A DNA stretch of 64,000 bases from Streptomyces venezuelae. GTDB lineage: Bacteria > Actinomycetota > Actinomycetes > Streptomycetales > Streptomycetaceae. The stretch covers positions 5,573,001 to 5,637,000 of the forward strand of contig NZ_CP029194.1 in NCBI RefSeq assembly GCF_008642375.1, given 5' to 3'. How positions within the stretch are numbered: position 1 is the first letter of the stretch; the number at the start of each line of letters is the position of its first letter. Positions 25,242-34,571 of this stretch are shown piece after piece. The translations under genes were made by a program, and so were the position numbers. The notes under the pieces were generated by a model. The model ran no database searches. It was given only the letters and a program-made list of their open reading frames with translations, and was not told the origin of the DNA.

Positions 25242-26393
25242 GTGACACGCAGGACAGTCCGCATCGCCATGAACGGCGTCACCGGGCGCATGGGCTACCG
25301 CCAGCACCTCGTCCGCTCGATCCTCGCCCTGCGCGAACAGGGCGGCCTCGACCTCGGCAACGGCGAGACCCTCTGGCCCGAGCCCGTCCTCGTCGGCCGC
25401 CGCGAGCACGCCCTGCGCGCCCTCGCCGAGCGCCACGGCCTCACCGAGTGGTCCACCGACCTCGATGCCGTCCTCGCCGACGACGGCATCGACATCTACT
25501 TCGACGCCCAGGTCACCTCCGCCCGCGTCGACGCCCTCACCAGGGCCATCGCCGCCGGCAAGCACATCTACACCGAGAAGCCCACCGCCGCCGACCTCGC
25601 CGGTGCCCTGGAGCTCGCCCGGCTCGCCGAGGCGAAGGGCATCAAGCACGGCGTCGTCCAGGACAAGCTCTTCCTCCCCGGCCTGCTCAAGCTCAAGCGG
25701 CTCATCGACGGCGGCTTCTTCGGCGAGATCCTGTCCGTGCGCGGCGAGTTCGGCTACTGGGTCTTCGAGGGCGACTGGCAGGACGCCCAGCGCCCCAGCT
25801 GGAACTACCGCGCCGAGGACGGCGGCGGCATCGTCGTCGACATGTTCCCGCACTGGGAGTACGTGCTCCACGAGCTGTTCGGTCGTGTCACGAGCGTCAC
25901 CGCGCACGTCGCCACCCACGTCCCACAGCGCTGGGACGAGCAGGGCAAGCCGTACGCCGCCACCGCCGACGACGCCGCGTACGGCATCTTCCAGCTGGAG
26001 GGCGGCGCGATCGCCCAGATCAACTCCTCCTGGACGGTCCGCGTCAACCGCGACGAACTCGTCGAGTTCCAGGTCGACGGCACCCACGGCTCCGCCGTCG
26101 CAGGGCTCCGCGGCTGCCGCGTCCAGCACCGCTCGGCCACCCCGAAGCCGGTCTGGAACCCCGACATCCCGGTCACCGAGTCCTTCCGCGACCAGTGGCA
26201 GGAGGTCCCCGACAACACCGAGTTCGACAACGGCTTCAAGGCCCAGTGGGAGCTCTTCCTCCGCCACGTCACGCTCGGCGAGCCGTACCACTGGGACCTC
26301 CTCGCGGGCGCCCGCGGCGTACAACTCGCCGAGCTGGGCCTGAAGTCCGCCGCCGAGGGCCGCCGCTTCGACGTCCCGGAGGTCTCGCTGTGA
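25242..26393 (+). CDS. Gfo/Idh/MocA-family NAD(P)-dependent dehydrogenase
   Basis: 383 residues. An N-terminal Rossmann fold (IAMNGVTGRMGYRQHLV; the GxTGRMG loop differs from the usual GxGxxG) is followed by AAGKHIYTEKPTAADLAGAL (about 104-123), the EKP motif of the family, and a C-terminal alpha/beta substrate domain. It probably oxidises a hydroxyl of a cyclic polyol, sugar or sugar acid. GAGGAACCTCTC precedes the GTG start. First gene of a three-gene operon with GTGA overlaps, controlled by the divergent LacI protein. Confidence 0.9.
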   Translation: MTRRTVRIAMNGVTGRMGYRQHLVRSILALREQGGLDLGNGETLWPEPVLVGRREHALRALAERHGLTEWSTDLDAVLADDGIDIYFDAQVTSARVDALTRAIAAGKHIYTEKPTAADLAGALELARLAEAKGIKHGVVQDKLFLPGLLKLKRLIDGGFFGEILSVRGEFGYWVFEGDWQDAQRPSWNYRAEDGGGIVVDMFPHWEYVLHELFGRVTSVTAHVATHVPQRWDEQGKPYAATADDAAYGIFQLEGGAIAQINSSWTVRVNRDELVEFQVDGTHGSAVAGLRGCRVQHRSATPKPVWNPDIPVTESFRDQWQEVPDNTEFDNGFKAQWELFLRHVTLGEPYHWDLLAGARGVQLAELGLKSAAEGRRFDVPEVSL

Positions 26394-27538
26394 TCCACCT
26401 CCCCCGGACGGGCGGAGGCGTGCGCGCGTACGAGCCCCGCACCGAGCCCCTCGCCCTCACCGCGGGCGGCGCCCTCGCCTCCCGTACGGTCTTCTCCGCC
26501 GCGCACGTCGTCGCCGACCCGTACGCCGACACCACCCCCGAGTCGCCCGCCGCCGTCGACTGGGACGCCACCCTCGCCTTCCGCCGCCACCTCTGGTCCC
26601 ACGGCCTCGGGGTCGCCGAGGCCATGGACACCGCGCAGCGCGGGATGGGCCTCGACTGGGCGGGGGCGGCCGAGCTGATCCGCCGCTCGGCGGCGGAGGC
26701 GAAGGCCGTCGGCGGCCGGATCGCCTGCGGCGTCGGCACCGACCAGATCGCCGTCGGGACCCTGCCGGAGATCCGCGCGGCGTACGAGGAGCAGCTCGCG
26801 GTCGTCGAGGAGTCGGGCGCGCAGGCCATTCTCATGGCCTCCCGCGCCCTCGCCGCCGCCGCGTCCGGCCCCGAGGACTACCTCGACCTCTACGGCCACC
26901 TGCTCCGGCAGGCGAGCGAGCCGGTGATCCTGCACTGGCTGGGGCCCATGTTCGACCCGGCCCTGGAGGGCTACTGGGGCTCGGCGGACCTCGACGCCGC
27001 CACCGAGACCTTCCTCGACGTGATCGCCGCCCACCCCGACAAGGTCGACGGCATCAAGGTCTCCCTCCTCGACGCGCGGCGCGAGGTCGAACTGCGCCGC
27101 CGCCTCCCGGAGGGCGTCCGCTGCTACACGGGCGACGACTTCCACTACCCGGAGCTGATCGCCGGCGACGAACAGGGATTCAGCCACGCCCTCCTCGGCA
27201 TCTTCGACCCCCTCGCCCCGCTCGCCGCCGAGGCGGTCAGGACCCTCGACACGGGGGACACGGCGGGTTTCCGCGAGACCCTCGACCCGACGGTCGAACT
27301 CTCCCGCCACCTCTTCCGGCCCCCGACCCGCTTCTACAAGACGGGCGTGGTCCTCCTCGCCTGGCTCGCCGGCCACCAGGAGCACTTCACGATGGTCGGC
27401 GGCCTCCACTCCGCCCGCTCGCTCCCGCACCTCGCGCGCGCCTACGAACTCGCCGACGGACTCGGCCTGTTCCCCGACCCGGTGCTCGCGGAGTCCCGGA
27501 TGCGCTCGCTCCTCACCGTCTACGGAGTCCCGCAGTGA
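26390..27538 (+). CDS. DUF993 / dihydrodipicolinate synthase-like protein
   Basis: 382 residues. I place it in the DUF993 group, a TIM-barrel family distantly related to dihydrodipicolinate synthase; no function has been assigned that I know of. Visible elements: ACGVGTDQIAVGTLPEIR near 115-135, VILHWLGPMFDPALEGYWG, DGIKVSLLDARREVELRRRL with a lysine at the position expected for a Schiff base, and CYTGDDFHYPELI. The start GTG overlaps the upstream stop (GTGA). An aldolase- or hydrolase-type C-C cleavage step downstream of the dehydrogenase is a reasonable guess only. Confidence 0.85.
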   Translation: MIHLPRTGGGVRAYEPRTEPLALTAGGALASRTVFSAAHVVADPYADTTPESPAAVDWDATLAFRRHLWSHGLGVAEAMDTAQRGMGLDWAGAAELIRRSAAEAKAVGGRIACGVGTDQIAVGTLPEIRAAYEEQLAVVEESGAQAILMASRALAAAASGPEDYLDLYGHLLRQASEPVILHWLGPMFDPALEGYWGSADLDAATETFLDVIAAHPDKVDGIKVSLLDARREVELRRRLPEGVRCYTGDDFHYPELIAGDEQGFSHALLGIFDPLAPLAAEAVRTLDTGDTAGFRETLDPTVELSRHLFRPPTRFYKTGVVLLAWLAGHQEHFTMVGGLHSARSLPHLARAYELADGLGLFPDPVLAESRMRSLLTVYGVPQ

Positions 27539-28338
27539 ACCTCGACCGGTTCTCCGTCAACCAGATGACGGTCAAGCAGCTGGCCCTGCCCGAACTGGTC
27601 GCGGAGTGCGTTCGGCTCGGCATCCCTGGCCTGGGCCTGTGGCGCGACCCCGTCCAGGCGTACGGGGTCGAGGCCGCCGCCGCGCTCGTACGGGACGCGG
27701 GGCTCACCGTCACCACCCTGTGCCGGGGCGGCTTCTTCACCGCCGACGGCTGGGAGGCCGAGAACCGCGCGGCGATCGACGAGGCGGCGACCCTCGGCAC
27801 CGACACGCTCGTCCTGGTCTCCGGCGGCCTCACCCCGGCCTGCCCCGACCTGCTCTCCGCCCGGACCCGCATCACCGAGGCGATCGGCGAACTCGCCCCG
27901 TACGCGGGCGAGCGGGGAATCCGCCTGGCCATCGAGCCCCTCCACCCGATGTACGCCTCCGACCGGTGCGCCGTCTCGACCCTGGACCAGGCCCTGGAGA
28001 TCGCGGAGCGCTTCCCCGCCTCGCAGGTCGGCGTCACGGTCGACACGTACCACCTGTGGTGGGACGACCGGGCCCCGGCGGCGGTCGAACGCGCGGGCGC
28101 GGCGGGCCGCATCCACTCCTTCCAGCTCGCCGACTGGACCACCCCGCTCCCGGCGGGAGTCCTCAACGGCCGGGGCCAGCTGGGCACGGGCGTCATCGAC
28201 CTCCGGGCCTGGGCGGACCTCGCCGAGAAGGCCGGCTGGACGGGCCCGGTGGAGGTCGAGCTCTTCAACGACGAGCTGTGGGCCCGGGACGGCGTCGAGG
28301 TCCTGGAGGAGACCCTGAACCGCTTCCTGGAGGTCTGA
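27535..28338 (+). CDS. Sugar phosphate isomerase/epimerase (xylose isomerase-like TIM barrel)
   Basis: 267 residues of the AP-endonuclease-2/xylose isomerase-like fold. Metal ligands are expected in AIEPLHPMYASDRC (Glu), GVTVDTYHLWWD (Asp and His), QLADWTTPLP and VEVELFNDELW (Glu). The GTG start overlaps the preceding stop by 4 bp, so it is translationally coupled to the DUF993 gene. It probably isomerises or dehydrates a keto-sugar produced by the dehydrogenase. The substrate cannot be told from sequence. Confidence 0.9.
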   Translation: MNLDRFSVNQMTVKQLALPELVAECVRLGIPGLGLWRDPVQAYGVEAAAALVRDAGLTVTTLCRGGFFTADGWEAENRAAIDEAATLGTDTLVLVSGGLTPACPDLLSARTRITEAIGELAPYAGERGIRLAIEPLHPMYASDRCAVSTLDQALEIAERFPASQVGVTVDTYHLWWDDRAPAAVERAGAAGRIHSFQLADWTTPLPAGVLNGRGQLGTGVIDLRAWADLAEKAGWTGPVEVELFNDELWARDGVEVLEETLNRFLEV

Positions 28339-28383
28339 GCTCCGGGAGCGCAGCCCCGGTGCGCGGAGGGGAGACGCCGGAAG

Positions 28384-28409
28384 CCGTCCGGTCGCACATG
28401 ACCGGACGG
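28384..28409 (+). terminator. Terminator after the LacI-controlled operon
   Basis: CCGTCCGGTC and GACCGGACGG form a perfect 10-bp stem around a 6-nt loop, 46 nt after the isomerase stop codon. Confidence 0.65.
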
Positions 28410-28538
28410 CCGCACCCCCGGTCCGGACGTCGCGGTCAACTCCCGTCCGAGGCCCGCTGAATGGTACGCCGCACGCCTGTGGCAGGGTGTTCGCAAACGC
28501 ATTCGGTGAATGAAGTCTGTCCGGGGGGATGGCGAACT

Positions 28539-31500
28539 ATGGCCGTGACTGTGCCTGATTGGGCCGACACGCTACTTGACCTCATCGGGGTGAGTTGGCC
28601 GAACGTCGATGAGGACGCCTACCGCGACATGGCCGACTCGCTGCGGGAGTTCGCCGGCGACATCGAAGATGACGGGCACATGGCGAATCAGCATGTGCAA
28701 CGTTTGCTCTCATCTGGCCACGGCGAAGCGCTCGACGCCGTCAACCAGCACTGGGGGCAGGTCAAGGACAAGCACATCAAGGACATCGCCGGAGCGGCTC
28801 GCACCATCGCCGGCGCTCTGGACAATGCCGCCGTCGCGATCGAGGCCATGAAATACGCGGCCCTCGGTCACCTCGGCGTACTGGCCGGCAAGGCCGGCGT
28901 CTCGCTCGCGCTCATCCCGCTGACCGGCGGACTGTCCATGCTGCTCGGCTCGGTGGCGATCGCCGCAGCGCAGCAGGCCATCCGTCAGGGAATCAAGGAG
29001 TGCATGAAGGAGGTCGTCGGCTACATCGTCTCGTCGATGACAGAGCCGGCCGTCGCGGCCCTGGAGAGCATGGCCGCCGACCTCGTGGTCCAGATCGGCG
29101 CCGATGCCCTGGGCCTCCAGGACGGCGTGGACATGAACCAGGTCGGCCAGGCAGGCAGGGACGGCTTCGACGAAGGCGTGACAGGGGCCAAGGACGCCCT
29201 GCACCTCGCCTCCGCCGGCCCGGGGAACGGAGGCCCCGGAGCCGGGAAGGGCGTCCACATCGACCACGACGAGCACGACCGGGCCGGCACGAAGCTCAAC
29301 ACCGTCAGCGTCGGGGTCCACGGCAAGACCAGGGACAAGCTGACGAAGGCGAAGTCCCACCACGGCCGTGCGCGCGGCAAGGACGACATCGCCGGCGCCC
29401 TGGACCCTGTCATCGACAAGGCCATGGAGGCTCTGGGCAAGGCGACGAAGACGATGGGCGACCACATCGGCACGACGTTGCCGAAGGCCGTCAAGGACAT
29501 CTCCGACAGCCAGAAGAGGACCGACCAGGATCTCCGGGACCGCTTTGCCCGGCAGCGTGGGCAGGGAGGCGGCGACGACGGGCCAGGCGGTCCCGGCGCC
29601 GGGACCGAGCGCCGCCCGTCGAGGGAGTCATGGCACAGTCGGCCGTACCCTCTCAAGGACGCCAGGGACGATCCGCGGCGGCACAGCATCCCGTTGGACA
29701 AGAAGCGGTGCGAGAACGACCCGGTGGACGTCGCCACCGGCGAGATGTCGCTTCCCCAGACAGACCTTTCGCTCCCGGGCACCCTGCCGCTGGTCCTGCG
29801 GCGTACCCATCTGTCGGAGTACCGCTACGGGCACTGGTTCGGCCGTAGCTGGGCCTCGACCCTGGACGAGCGGATCGAGCCGGACCCGCTCGGAGCCGGA
29901 GCGATCTGGGCTCGTGAGGACGGCTCGCTCCTCGTCTACCCCCGGCTGCCCACGCCGGAGGACACCGACGGAGTCCTGCCCCTGGAGGGTCCCCGACTGC
30001 CCCTCGTCCACGGGGGACAGGAGAACGCCGAGACGGCCTACCGGGTCACCGACCCGCATTCGGGACTGACGCGCTGCTTCAGGGGAGGCCCTTACAACGA
30101 GTCCGGCGCGTACTGGCTGTCGGAGATCACCGACCGCAACCAGAACCGGATCGCTTTCACCCGCCGCTCCGACGGCGCCCCGACGGTCGTCGCCCACGAC
30201 GGCGGCTACCTCGTTGTGCTCACCGTCGAGGACGCTCGCGTGCGCGCCCTCGCACTGCGGACCCCGAGCGGGCCTGTGCAGGTCGTGCGCTACGGCCACG
30301 ACCCGCAGGGGAACCTCGACGCCGTCTTCAACTCGTCCGGTCTGCCGGTCCGTTTCACTTACGACACCGAGGCACGGATCACCTCCTGGACGGACCGCAA
30401 CGACTCCACGTTCCGCTACGTCTACGACGACGCAGGCCGTGTCGTCCGCACGGTCGGCCCCGACGGACACCTCTCCGGGACCTTCGCGTACGACGTGCAC
30501 ACCGACACGGGCGACCGCGTCACGCGGTACACGGATTCCGTGGGCGCCACGAAGGTCTTCCACCTCAACCCCCGTCTTCAGGTGGTCGCGGAGACGGACG
30601 CCCTCGGCCGCCATCGTCACCGGACCTGGGACCCGTACGACCGGCTGCTCTCGCACACCGACCCTCTCGGTCTGACGACCACGTACACCTACGACGAGCG
30701 TGGCAACCTCACACGCGTGGTGCACCCCGACGGCACCACGACCCTGGCGGGGTACGACGCGCGGAACCTCCTCGTCTCCGTCACCGGTCCCGACGGTGCG
30801 ACATCGCGGCAGGAGTACGACGAGCGCGGCAACCCGACGCACTTCACCCGCCCGAACGGGACGACGACCCGGCTCACCCACGACGCCTCCGGCCACCTCT
30901 CGGCAATCGACGACTCCGTCGGCCCGCTGGACCGGCTGCGCTGCGACGCCGCCGGGCTGCCCGTGGCCATACGTGGCCCCCTCGGCACGACCACCCGTTA
31001 CGAGCGTGACGCCTTCGGCCGCGCCGTCCGCATCACCGACGATCAGGGTGGAGTCACCACGCTGGAATGGACCGTCGAGGGCCGGCTCGCACGCCGCCTC
31101 GATCCGGACGGCGCTCAGCAGTCGTGGACGTACGACGGCGAAGGCAATCTTCTGGTCCACACCAACGCCTCGGGCGGCAGGACCCGGTTCGAGTACACCC
31201 ACTTCGACCTCCTGTCGGCACGCACGACACCCGACGGAGCCCGCTACGCGTTCGCGTACGACACCGAACTCCGCCTCACAGGTGTCACCGACCCTCGCGG
31301 GCTCTCCTGGAGTTACGTCTATGACGCGAGCGGAGGCCTCATCTCCGAAACGGACTTCGACGGCCGCACCCTCGCCTACACCCATGACGCGGCCGGCCGG
31401 CTCGCCACGCGAACGAACGGTCTCGGACAGACGGTCCGCTACGCACGCGACACCGCCGGCCGGGTCGTCGTGAAGGACGCGGACGGAGCCGCCACCCGCT

Positions 31501-33416
31501 TCACCTACGACATCAACGGTCTGCTCGAGAAGGCTGTCGGTCCGCATGCGGAGATCTCCTTCGAACGGGACGCCTCGGGCCGCATCCTGCGCGAGGTCTG
31601 CAACGGCCGGGAACTGTTGCGTGCCTATGACGAGACCGGCCGCCGCACCCGAAGGGTCACCCCGTCCGGGGCGGTGAGCACCTGGTCCTTCGACGCGGAC
31701 CTGCAGGCCGTGCTCAACGCCTCGGGTCGGCAGATCGTCCTCTCGTTCGACGAGAGGGGCCGGGAGACCGGTCGACGCATCGGGGATTCACTGTCGATCG
31801 AGCACACCTACGACGGGCTGGGCCGCGCGACCGGTCAGCGGGTCACGGGCCGCGACGGCCGGACGGTCCAGCAGCGGACGTACACCTACCGCGCAGACGG
31901 CCGGCTCACCTCCGTGGACGATCACCTCGCCGGCCGTCGGCAGTTCCAGGTGTCGGGTGACCGCCGGGTCTCGGCCGTCACGGCCGAGAACTGGAGCGAG
32001 CGGTACGCGTACGACGAGGCCGGCAACCAGACCGATGCGGACTGGCCGGGCGCCGACGACGCAGCCGGCGCCCGCGTGTACACCGGCACCCGGATCACCC
32101 GAGCGGGCCGCACCCGCTACGAGCACGACGCGCAGGGCAGAGTCGTACTCCGTCAGAAGACCCGTCTCTCCCGCAAGCCCGAGTCCTGGCACTACGGCTG
32201 GGACGCCGAGGATCGCCTCGTTTCGGTCGTCACCCCCGAAGGGACACGCTGGCACTACCTGTACGACGCGTTCGGCCGCCGCATCGCCAAGCGACGCCTG
32301 GCGCCCGACGGGCTCTCGGTGGCCGAGGAGACGACCTTCACATGGGACGGCGACACCCTCTGCGAGCAGACGACACGCGTGGCCGACTCGCCCGAGACGG
32401 TCGCCCTGACGTGGGACCACGACGGAACGACGCCGCTCACCCAGGTGGAACGGCGCCTCCTCGACCAGGAGGAGATCGACCGCCGATTCTTCGCCGTGGT
32501 CACGGACCTGGTCGGCACACCGCGCGAACTGGTCGACGAGCAGGGTGACGTGACCTGGCGCACCCGAACCACGTTGTGGGGCGCCACGACCTGGAACCGG
32601 AGCGCGACGGCGTACACGCCCCTGCGTTTCCCCGGGCAGTACTTCGACCCGGAGTCGGGCCTCCATTACAACCGCCACCGTCACTACGACCCGGACTCCG
32701 GCCGCTACATGTCACCGGACCCGCTGGGGCTCGCCCCTGCCCCGAACGCGGTCACGTACGTCGACGACCCGACGACGTCGATCGACCCGTTGGGGCTCGA
32801 GATGTGCCCGCACCGAGGTGCCGACCGGCCGCGACACAGCGTGGTGCTCGGACTGAACCAGCCTCCCCCCGACGGGGCCTCCAACCTGCTCGCGGCGTAT
32901 CTGCGCAACGCTCCGGGTGACGGTCATGACAGGAATCGACCGCAGGACCCGGGCGCGCATACGTACAACGGCAGTGCCTACGCCGGCATCGAGGGTGGGG
33001 CCCCGATATGGATGACCAACGTCATGGACGCGGTGAGCGACCGGAACACCACTCTGTCGATCACACTGGACGGAATGCCGAACCGGGACGGCGTCAGAGG
33101 CAACTGGAACACTCCTGAGACCATCGTCGAGGCGTTCCAGCAGGCGGTGAGCGACGGCTCTCCGTACTCCACCCAGAAGGGGAACAGGCCGGAGGGCGTC
33201 GGTACGGCGTGGGAGATGAGCCAAGTCGCCTACTACATCCGCAAGTACGAAATGGACCTGATCATGGAAGAGCCCGAAGAGCGGATGGTCGGCCGGCCGT
33301 GGGAGGAGATCCGTTGGTACACGGCCGACGGGGGCGGCGGATTCACGGAGATCAAGGTGCCGACCCCGGACATCCCGGAGATTCAGGTCGGCAGGTCCAA
33401 GGGGAAGGGCGACTGA
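28539..33416 (+). CDS. CpnT/Rhs-type polymorphic toxin
   Basis: 1625 residues. Residues 1 to about 200 match a WXG100-like CpnT N-terminal region (PDWADTLLDLIGVSWPNVDE, helical, then a long hydrophobic stretch about 107-150), the kind of trafficking domain used for type VII (ESX) export. About 393-470: DUF6531 (VDVATGEMSLPQTDLSLPG). About 590-1300: RHS/YD repeats. RHS core end with YFDPESGLHYNRHRHYDPDS and DPLGL twice, closing near 1420. The last 205 residues are the variable toxin tip, with HTYNGSAYAGIEGG, LSITLDGM and GTAWEMSQVAYYIRKYEM; its activity is not recognised, though it may belong to a polymorphic-toxin type domain. ATG at 28539 is chosen over the distal start at 28461 because the domain begins there. 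The immunity gene follows directly. Confidence 0.9.
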   Translation: MAVTVPDWADTLLDLIGVSWPNVDEDAYRDMADSLREFAGDIEDDGHMANQHVQRLLSSGHGEALDAVNQHWGQVKDKHIKDIAGAARTIAGALDNAAVAIEAMKYAALGHLGVLAGKAGVSLALIPLTGGLSMLLGSVAIAAAQQAIRQGIKECMKEVVGYIVSSMTEPAVAALESMAADLVVQIGADALGLQDGVDMNQVGQAGRDGFDEGVTGAKDALHLASAGPGNGGPGAGKGVHIDHDEHDRAGTKLNTVSVGVHGKTRDKLTKAKSHHGRARGKDDIAGALDPVIDKAMEALGKATKTMGDHIGTTLPKAVKDISDSQKRTDQDLRDRFARQRGQGGGDDGPGGPGAGTERRPSRESWHSRPYPLKDARDDPRRHSIPLDKKRCENDPVDVATGEMSLPQTDLSLPGTLPLVLRRTHLSEYRYGHWFGRSWASTLDERIEPDPLGAGAIWAREDGSLLVYPRLPTPEDTDGVLPLEGPRLPLVHGGQENAETAYRVTDPHSGLTRCFRGGPYNESGAYWLSEITDRNQNRIAFTRRSDGAPTVVAHDGGYLVVLTVEDARVRALALRTPSGPVQVVRYGHDPQGNLDAVFNSSGLPVRFTYDTEARITSWTDRNDSTFRYVYDDAGRVVRTVGPDGHLSGTFAYDVHTDTGDRVTRYTDSVGATKVFHLNPRLQVVAETDALGRHRHRTWDPYDRLLSHTDPLGLTTTYTYDERGNLTRVVHPDGTTTLAGYDARNLLVSVTGPDGATSRQEYDERGNPTHFTRPNGTTTRLTHDASGHLSAIDDSVGPLDRLRCDAAGLPVAIRGPLGTTTRYERDAFGRAVRITDDQGGVTTLEWTVEGRLARRLDPDGAQQSWTYDGEGNLLVHTNASGGRTRFEYTHFDLLSARTTPDGARYAFAYDTELRLTGVTDPRGLSWSYVYDASGGLISETDFDGRTLAYTHDAAGRLATRTNGLGQTVRYARDTAGRVVVKDADGAATRFTYDINGLLEKAVGPHAEISFERDASGRILREVCNGRELLRAYDETGRRTRRVTPSGAVSTWSFDADLQAVLNASGRQIVLSFDERGRETGRRIGDSLSIEHTYDGLGRATGQRVTGRDGRTVQQRTYTYRADGRLTSVDDHLAGRRQFQVSGDRRVSAVTAENWSERYAYDEAGNQTDADWPGADDAAGARVYTGTRITRAGRTRYEHDAQGRVVLRQKTRLSRKPESWHYGWDAEDRLVSVVTPEGTRWHYLYDAFGRRIAKRRLAPDGLSVAEETTFTWDGDTLCEQTTRVADSPETVALTWDHDGTTPLTQVERRLLDQEEIDRRFFAVVTDLVGTPRELVDEQGDVTWRTRTTLWGATTWNRSATAYTPLRFPGQYFDPESGLHYNRHRHYDPDSGRYMSPDPLGLAPAPNAVTYVDDPTTSIDPLGLEMCPHRGADRPRHSVVLGLNQPPPDGASNLLAAYLRNAPGDGHDRNRPQDPGAHTYNGSAYAGIEGGAPIWMTNVMDAVSDRNTTLSITLDGMPNRDGVRGNWNTPETIVEAFQQAVSDGSPYSTQKGNRPEGVGTAWEMSQVAYYIRKYEMDLIMEEPEERMVGRPWEEIRWYTADGGGGFTEIKVPTPDIPEIQVGRSKGKGD

Positions 33417-33791
33417 GTGACTGACGAGACACCCGCACAGAGCGCGGCGGAGATCGTGGAGGCCCAGTGGCGCACGGTTCTTTCGTACGGGCCCGAGGTG
33501 ATCGGGCAGGAGATGGTCCGGGCGGCATACGCCCAGCCGCGGCTTCGGCAGCTCTTTCCCGGTGTGAGTCACGGGATCCTGCTGTTGAGCCGATGCGTCG
33601 GGTATCCCCATACGAGGGACGTGCCCGTCGTGTACCCCCTCGGCGAAGGGGGCTATGAGGTCACGAGCCGTGCGGGGGCGGCCGAGCTCCACGGCCGATG
33701 CGCGACAGCCGAGGAGGCGTTCGCCATGGTCGCGGCCAACCTGCCCGAGGGGTGCGGTCCGGCTGTCCTGGGTACGGCGGACGATCTGTGA
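33417..33791 (+). CDS. DUF6193-like protein, probable immunity protein of the Rhs toxin
   Basis: 124 residues, acidic, soluble. The pattern EMVRAAYAQPRLRQLFPGVS followed by GGYEVTSRAG and ATAEEAFAMVAANLPEG is that of DUF6193 proteins, often found next to toxins. The GTG start directly follows the toxin stop codon with no spacer, the classical arrangement of a toxin-immunity pair. It is expected to bind and neutralise the C-terminal toxin tip in the cytoplasm. This is inferred from position; no direct evidence. Confidence 0.75.
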   Translation: MTDETPAQSAAEIVEAQWRTVLSYGPEVIGQEMVRAAYAQPRLRQLFPGVSHGILLLSRCVGYPHTRDVPVVYPLGEGGYEVTSRAGAAELHGRCATAEEAFAMVAANLPEGCGPAVLGTADDL

Positions 33792-33937
33792 GGCGTAGAG
33801 GGTGAACCGCGTGCCCCGCGGGCCGGTGGCGGTCGCCGCCTGCGTCGCGGGGCCGTCCGTTCGCTCGGTGGTGCGACCGTGGTTGCCGAGGAGGCGCACG
33901 ATCCGTTCGCCCCTCGGCTCCAGAGGGCCGCGGTCCG

Positions 33938-34411
33938 CTACTTCTTCCGGCCGCCCAAGAGGTCGCCCAGGCCGTCCGCCGCCGTGCCTCCGCTCCTCTT
34001 CGTCGTCGCGCGCCTCGTCATGACCGCGAGGACCACCGGGACCAGGATGTCGACCGCTCGGGAGACCGTGGCCGCCGGGATGCCGGTCTTCCTCGCGATC
34101 GCGTTCGCTGCCGGGCGGGCCGGTCTGCCCAGGACTCCGGCCATGAGGCCGCCGGCAGCGAGACCGCCGAAGCCGGCGACGCCCTGCAGCGGCGGCTCGG
34201 CCGAGGTCACCTCGTCGACGGCGGCCCGCACCTCGTCCGCGCTGGCCGGCTCGGCCGCCGCCTGGCGCAGTTCGCCGGAGAGTTCGGCCACCGAACTGCC
34301 CACGAGCTCCTGCGCTCCGCCGGCGTCGGTGCCGAGCAGCCCGGCGATCTCCTGGAGCCGATCGTCGCCGAGCTCGGTCAGGACGTCGTCCTGGAAAGAG
34401 CCCTCGCTCAT
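33938..34411 (-). CDS. DUF937 protein
   Basis: 157 residues. MSEGSFQDDVLTELGDDRLQEIAGLLGTDAGGAQELV is typical of the DUF937 (YidB-like) family, whose role is not established. A Gly/Ala-rich hydrophobic middle (GVAGFGGLAAGGLMAGVLG) and a second hydrophobic stretch (VDILVPVVLAVMT) suggest membrane association or self-assembly. The C-terminus is basic. ATG at 34411 was chosen because the family begins here; upstream in-frame codons lack a ribosome binding site. It is convergent with the immunity gene and divergent from the Septu-like ATPase. Confidence 0.75.
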   Translation of the reverse strand: MSEGSFQDDVLTELGDDRLQEIAGLLGTDAGGAQELVGSSVAELSGELRQAAAEPASADEVRAAVDEVTSAEPPLQGVAGFGGLAAGGLMAGVLGRPARPAANAIARKTGIPAATVSRAVDILVPVVLAVMTRRATTKRSGGTAADGLGDLLGGRKK

Positions 34412-34571
34412 GCGGACCACGCCAAGACGGGCGTTGCGTGTCGGCACGTCGAGAGGTCCCGCGGCCCGAGGACGCGGGCCTCCGCGTTCCCTATGCCCCC
34501 GTCTGCCTTCCGTGGAATCGGCCGTCCGATCGGCAGACCGCCCCAGGACCGAGCGATCGGACAGCGACTCC

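Noticed and set aside
23733..26324. Minus-strand open frame of 863 codons
   Set aside because: Covers LacI and the dehydrogenase in other frames; low-complexity Arg/Gly composition without a fold.
28461..28538. Extended start of the Rhs toxin (25 more residues)
   Set aside because: The extra part does not resemble the CpnT N-terminus and lacks a ribosome binding site; ATG 28539 matches the domain start.
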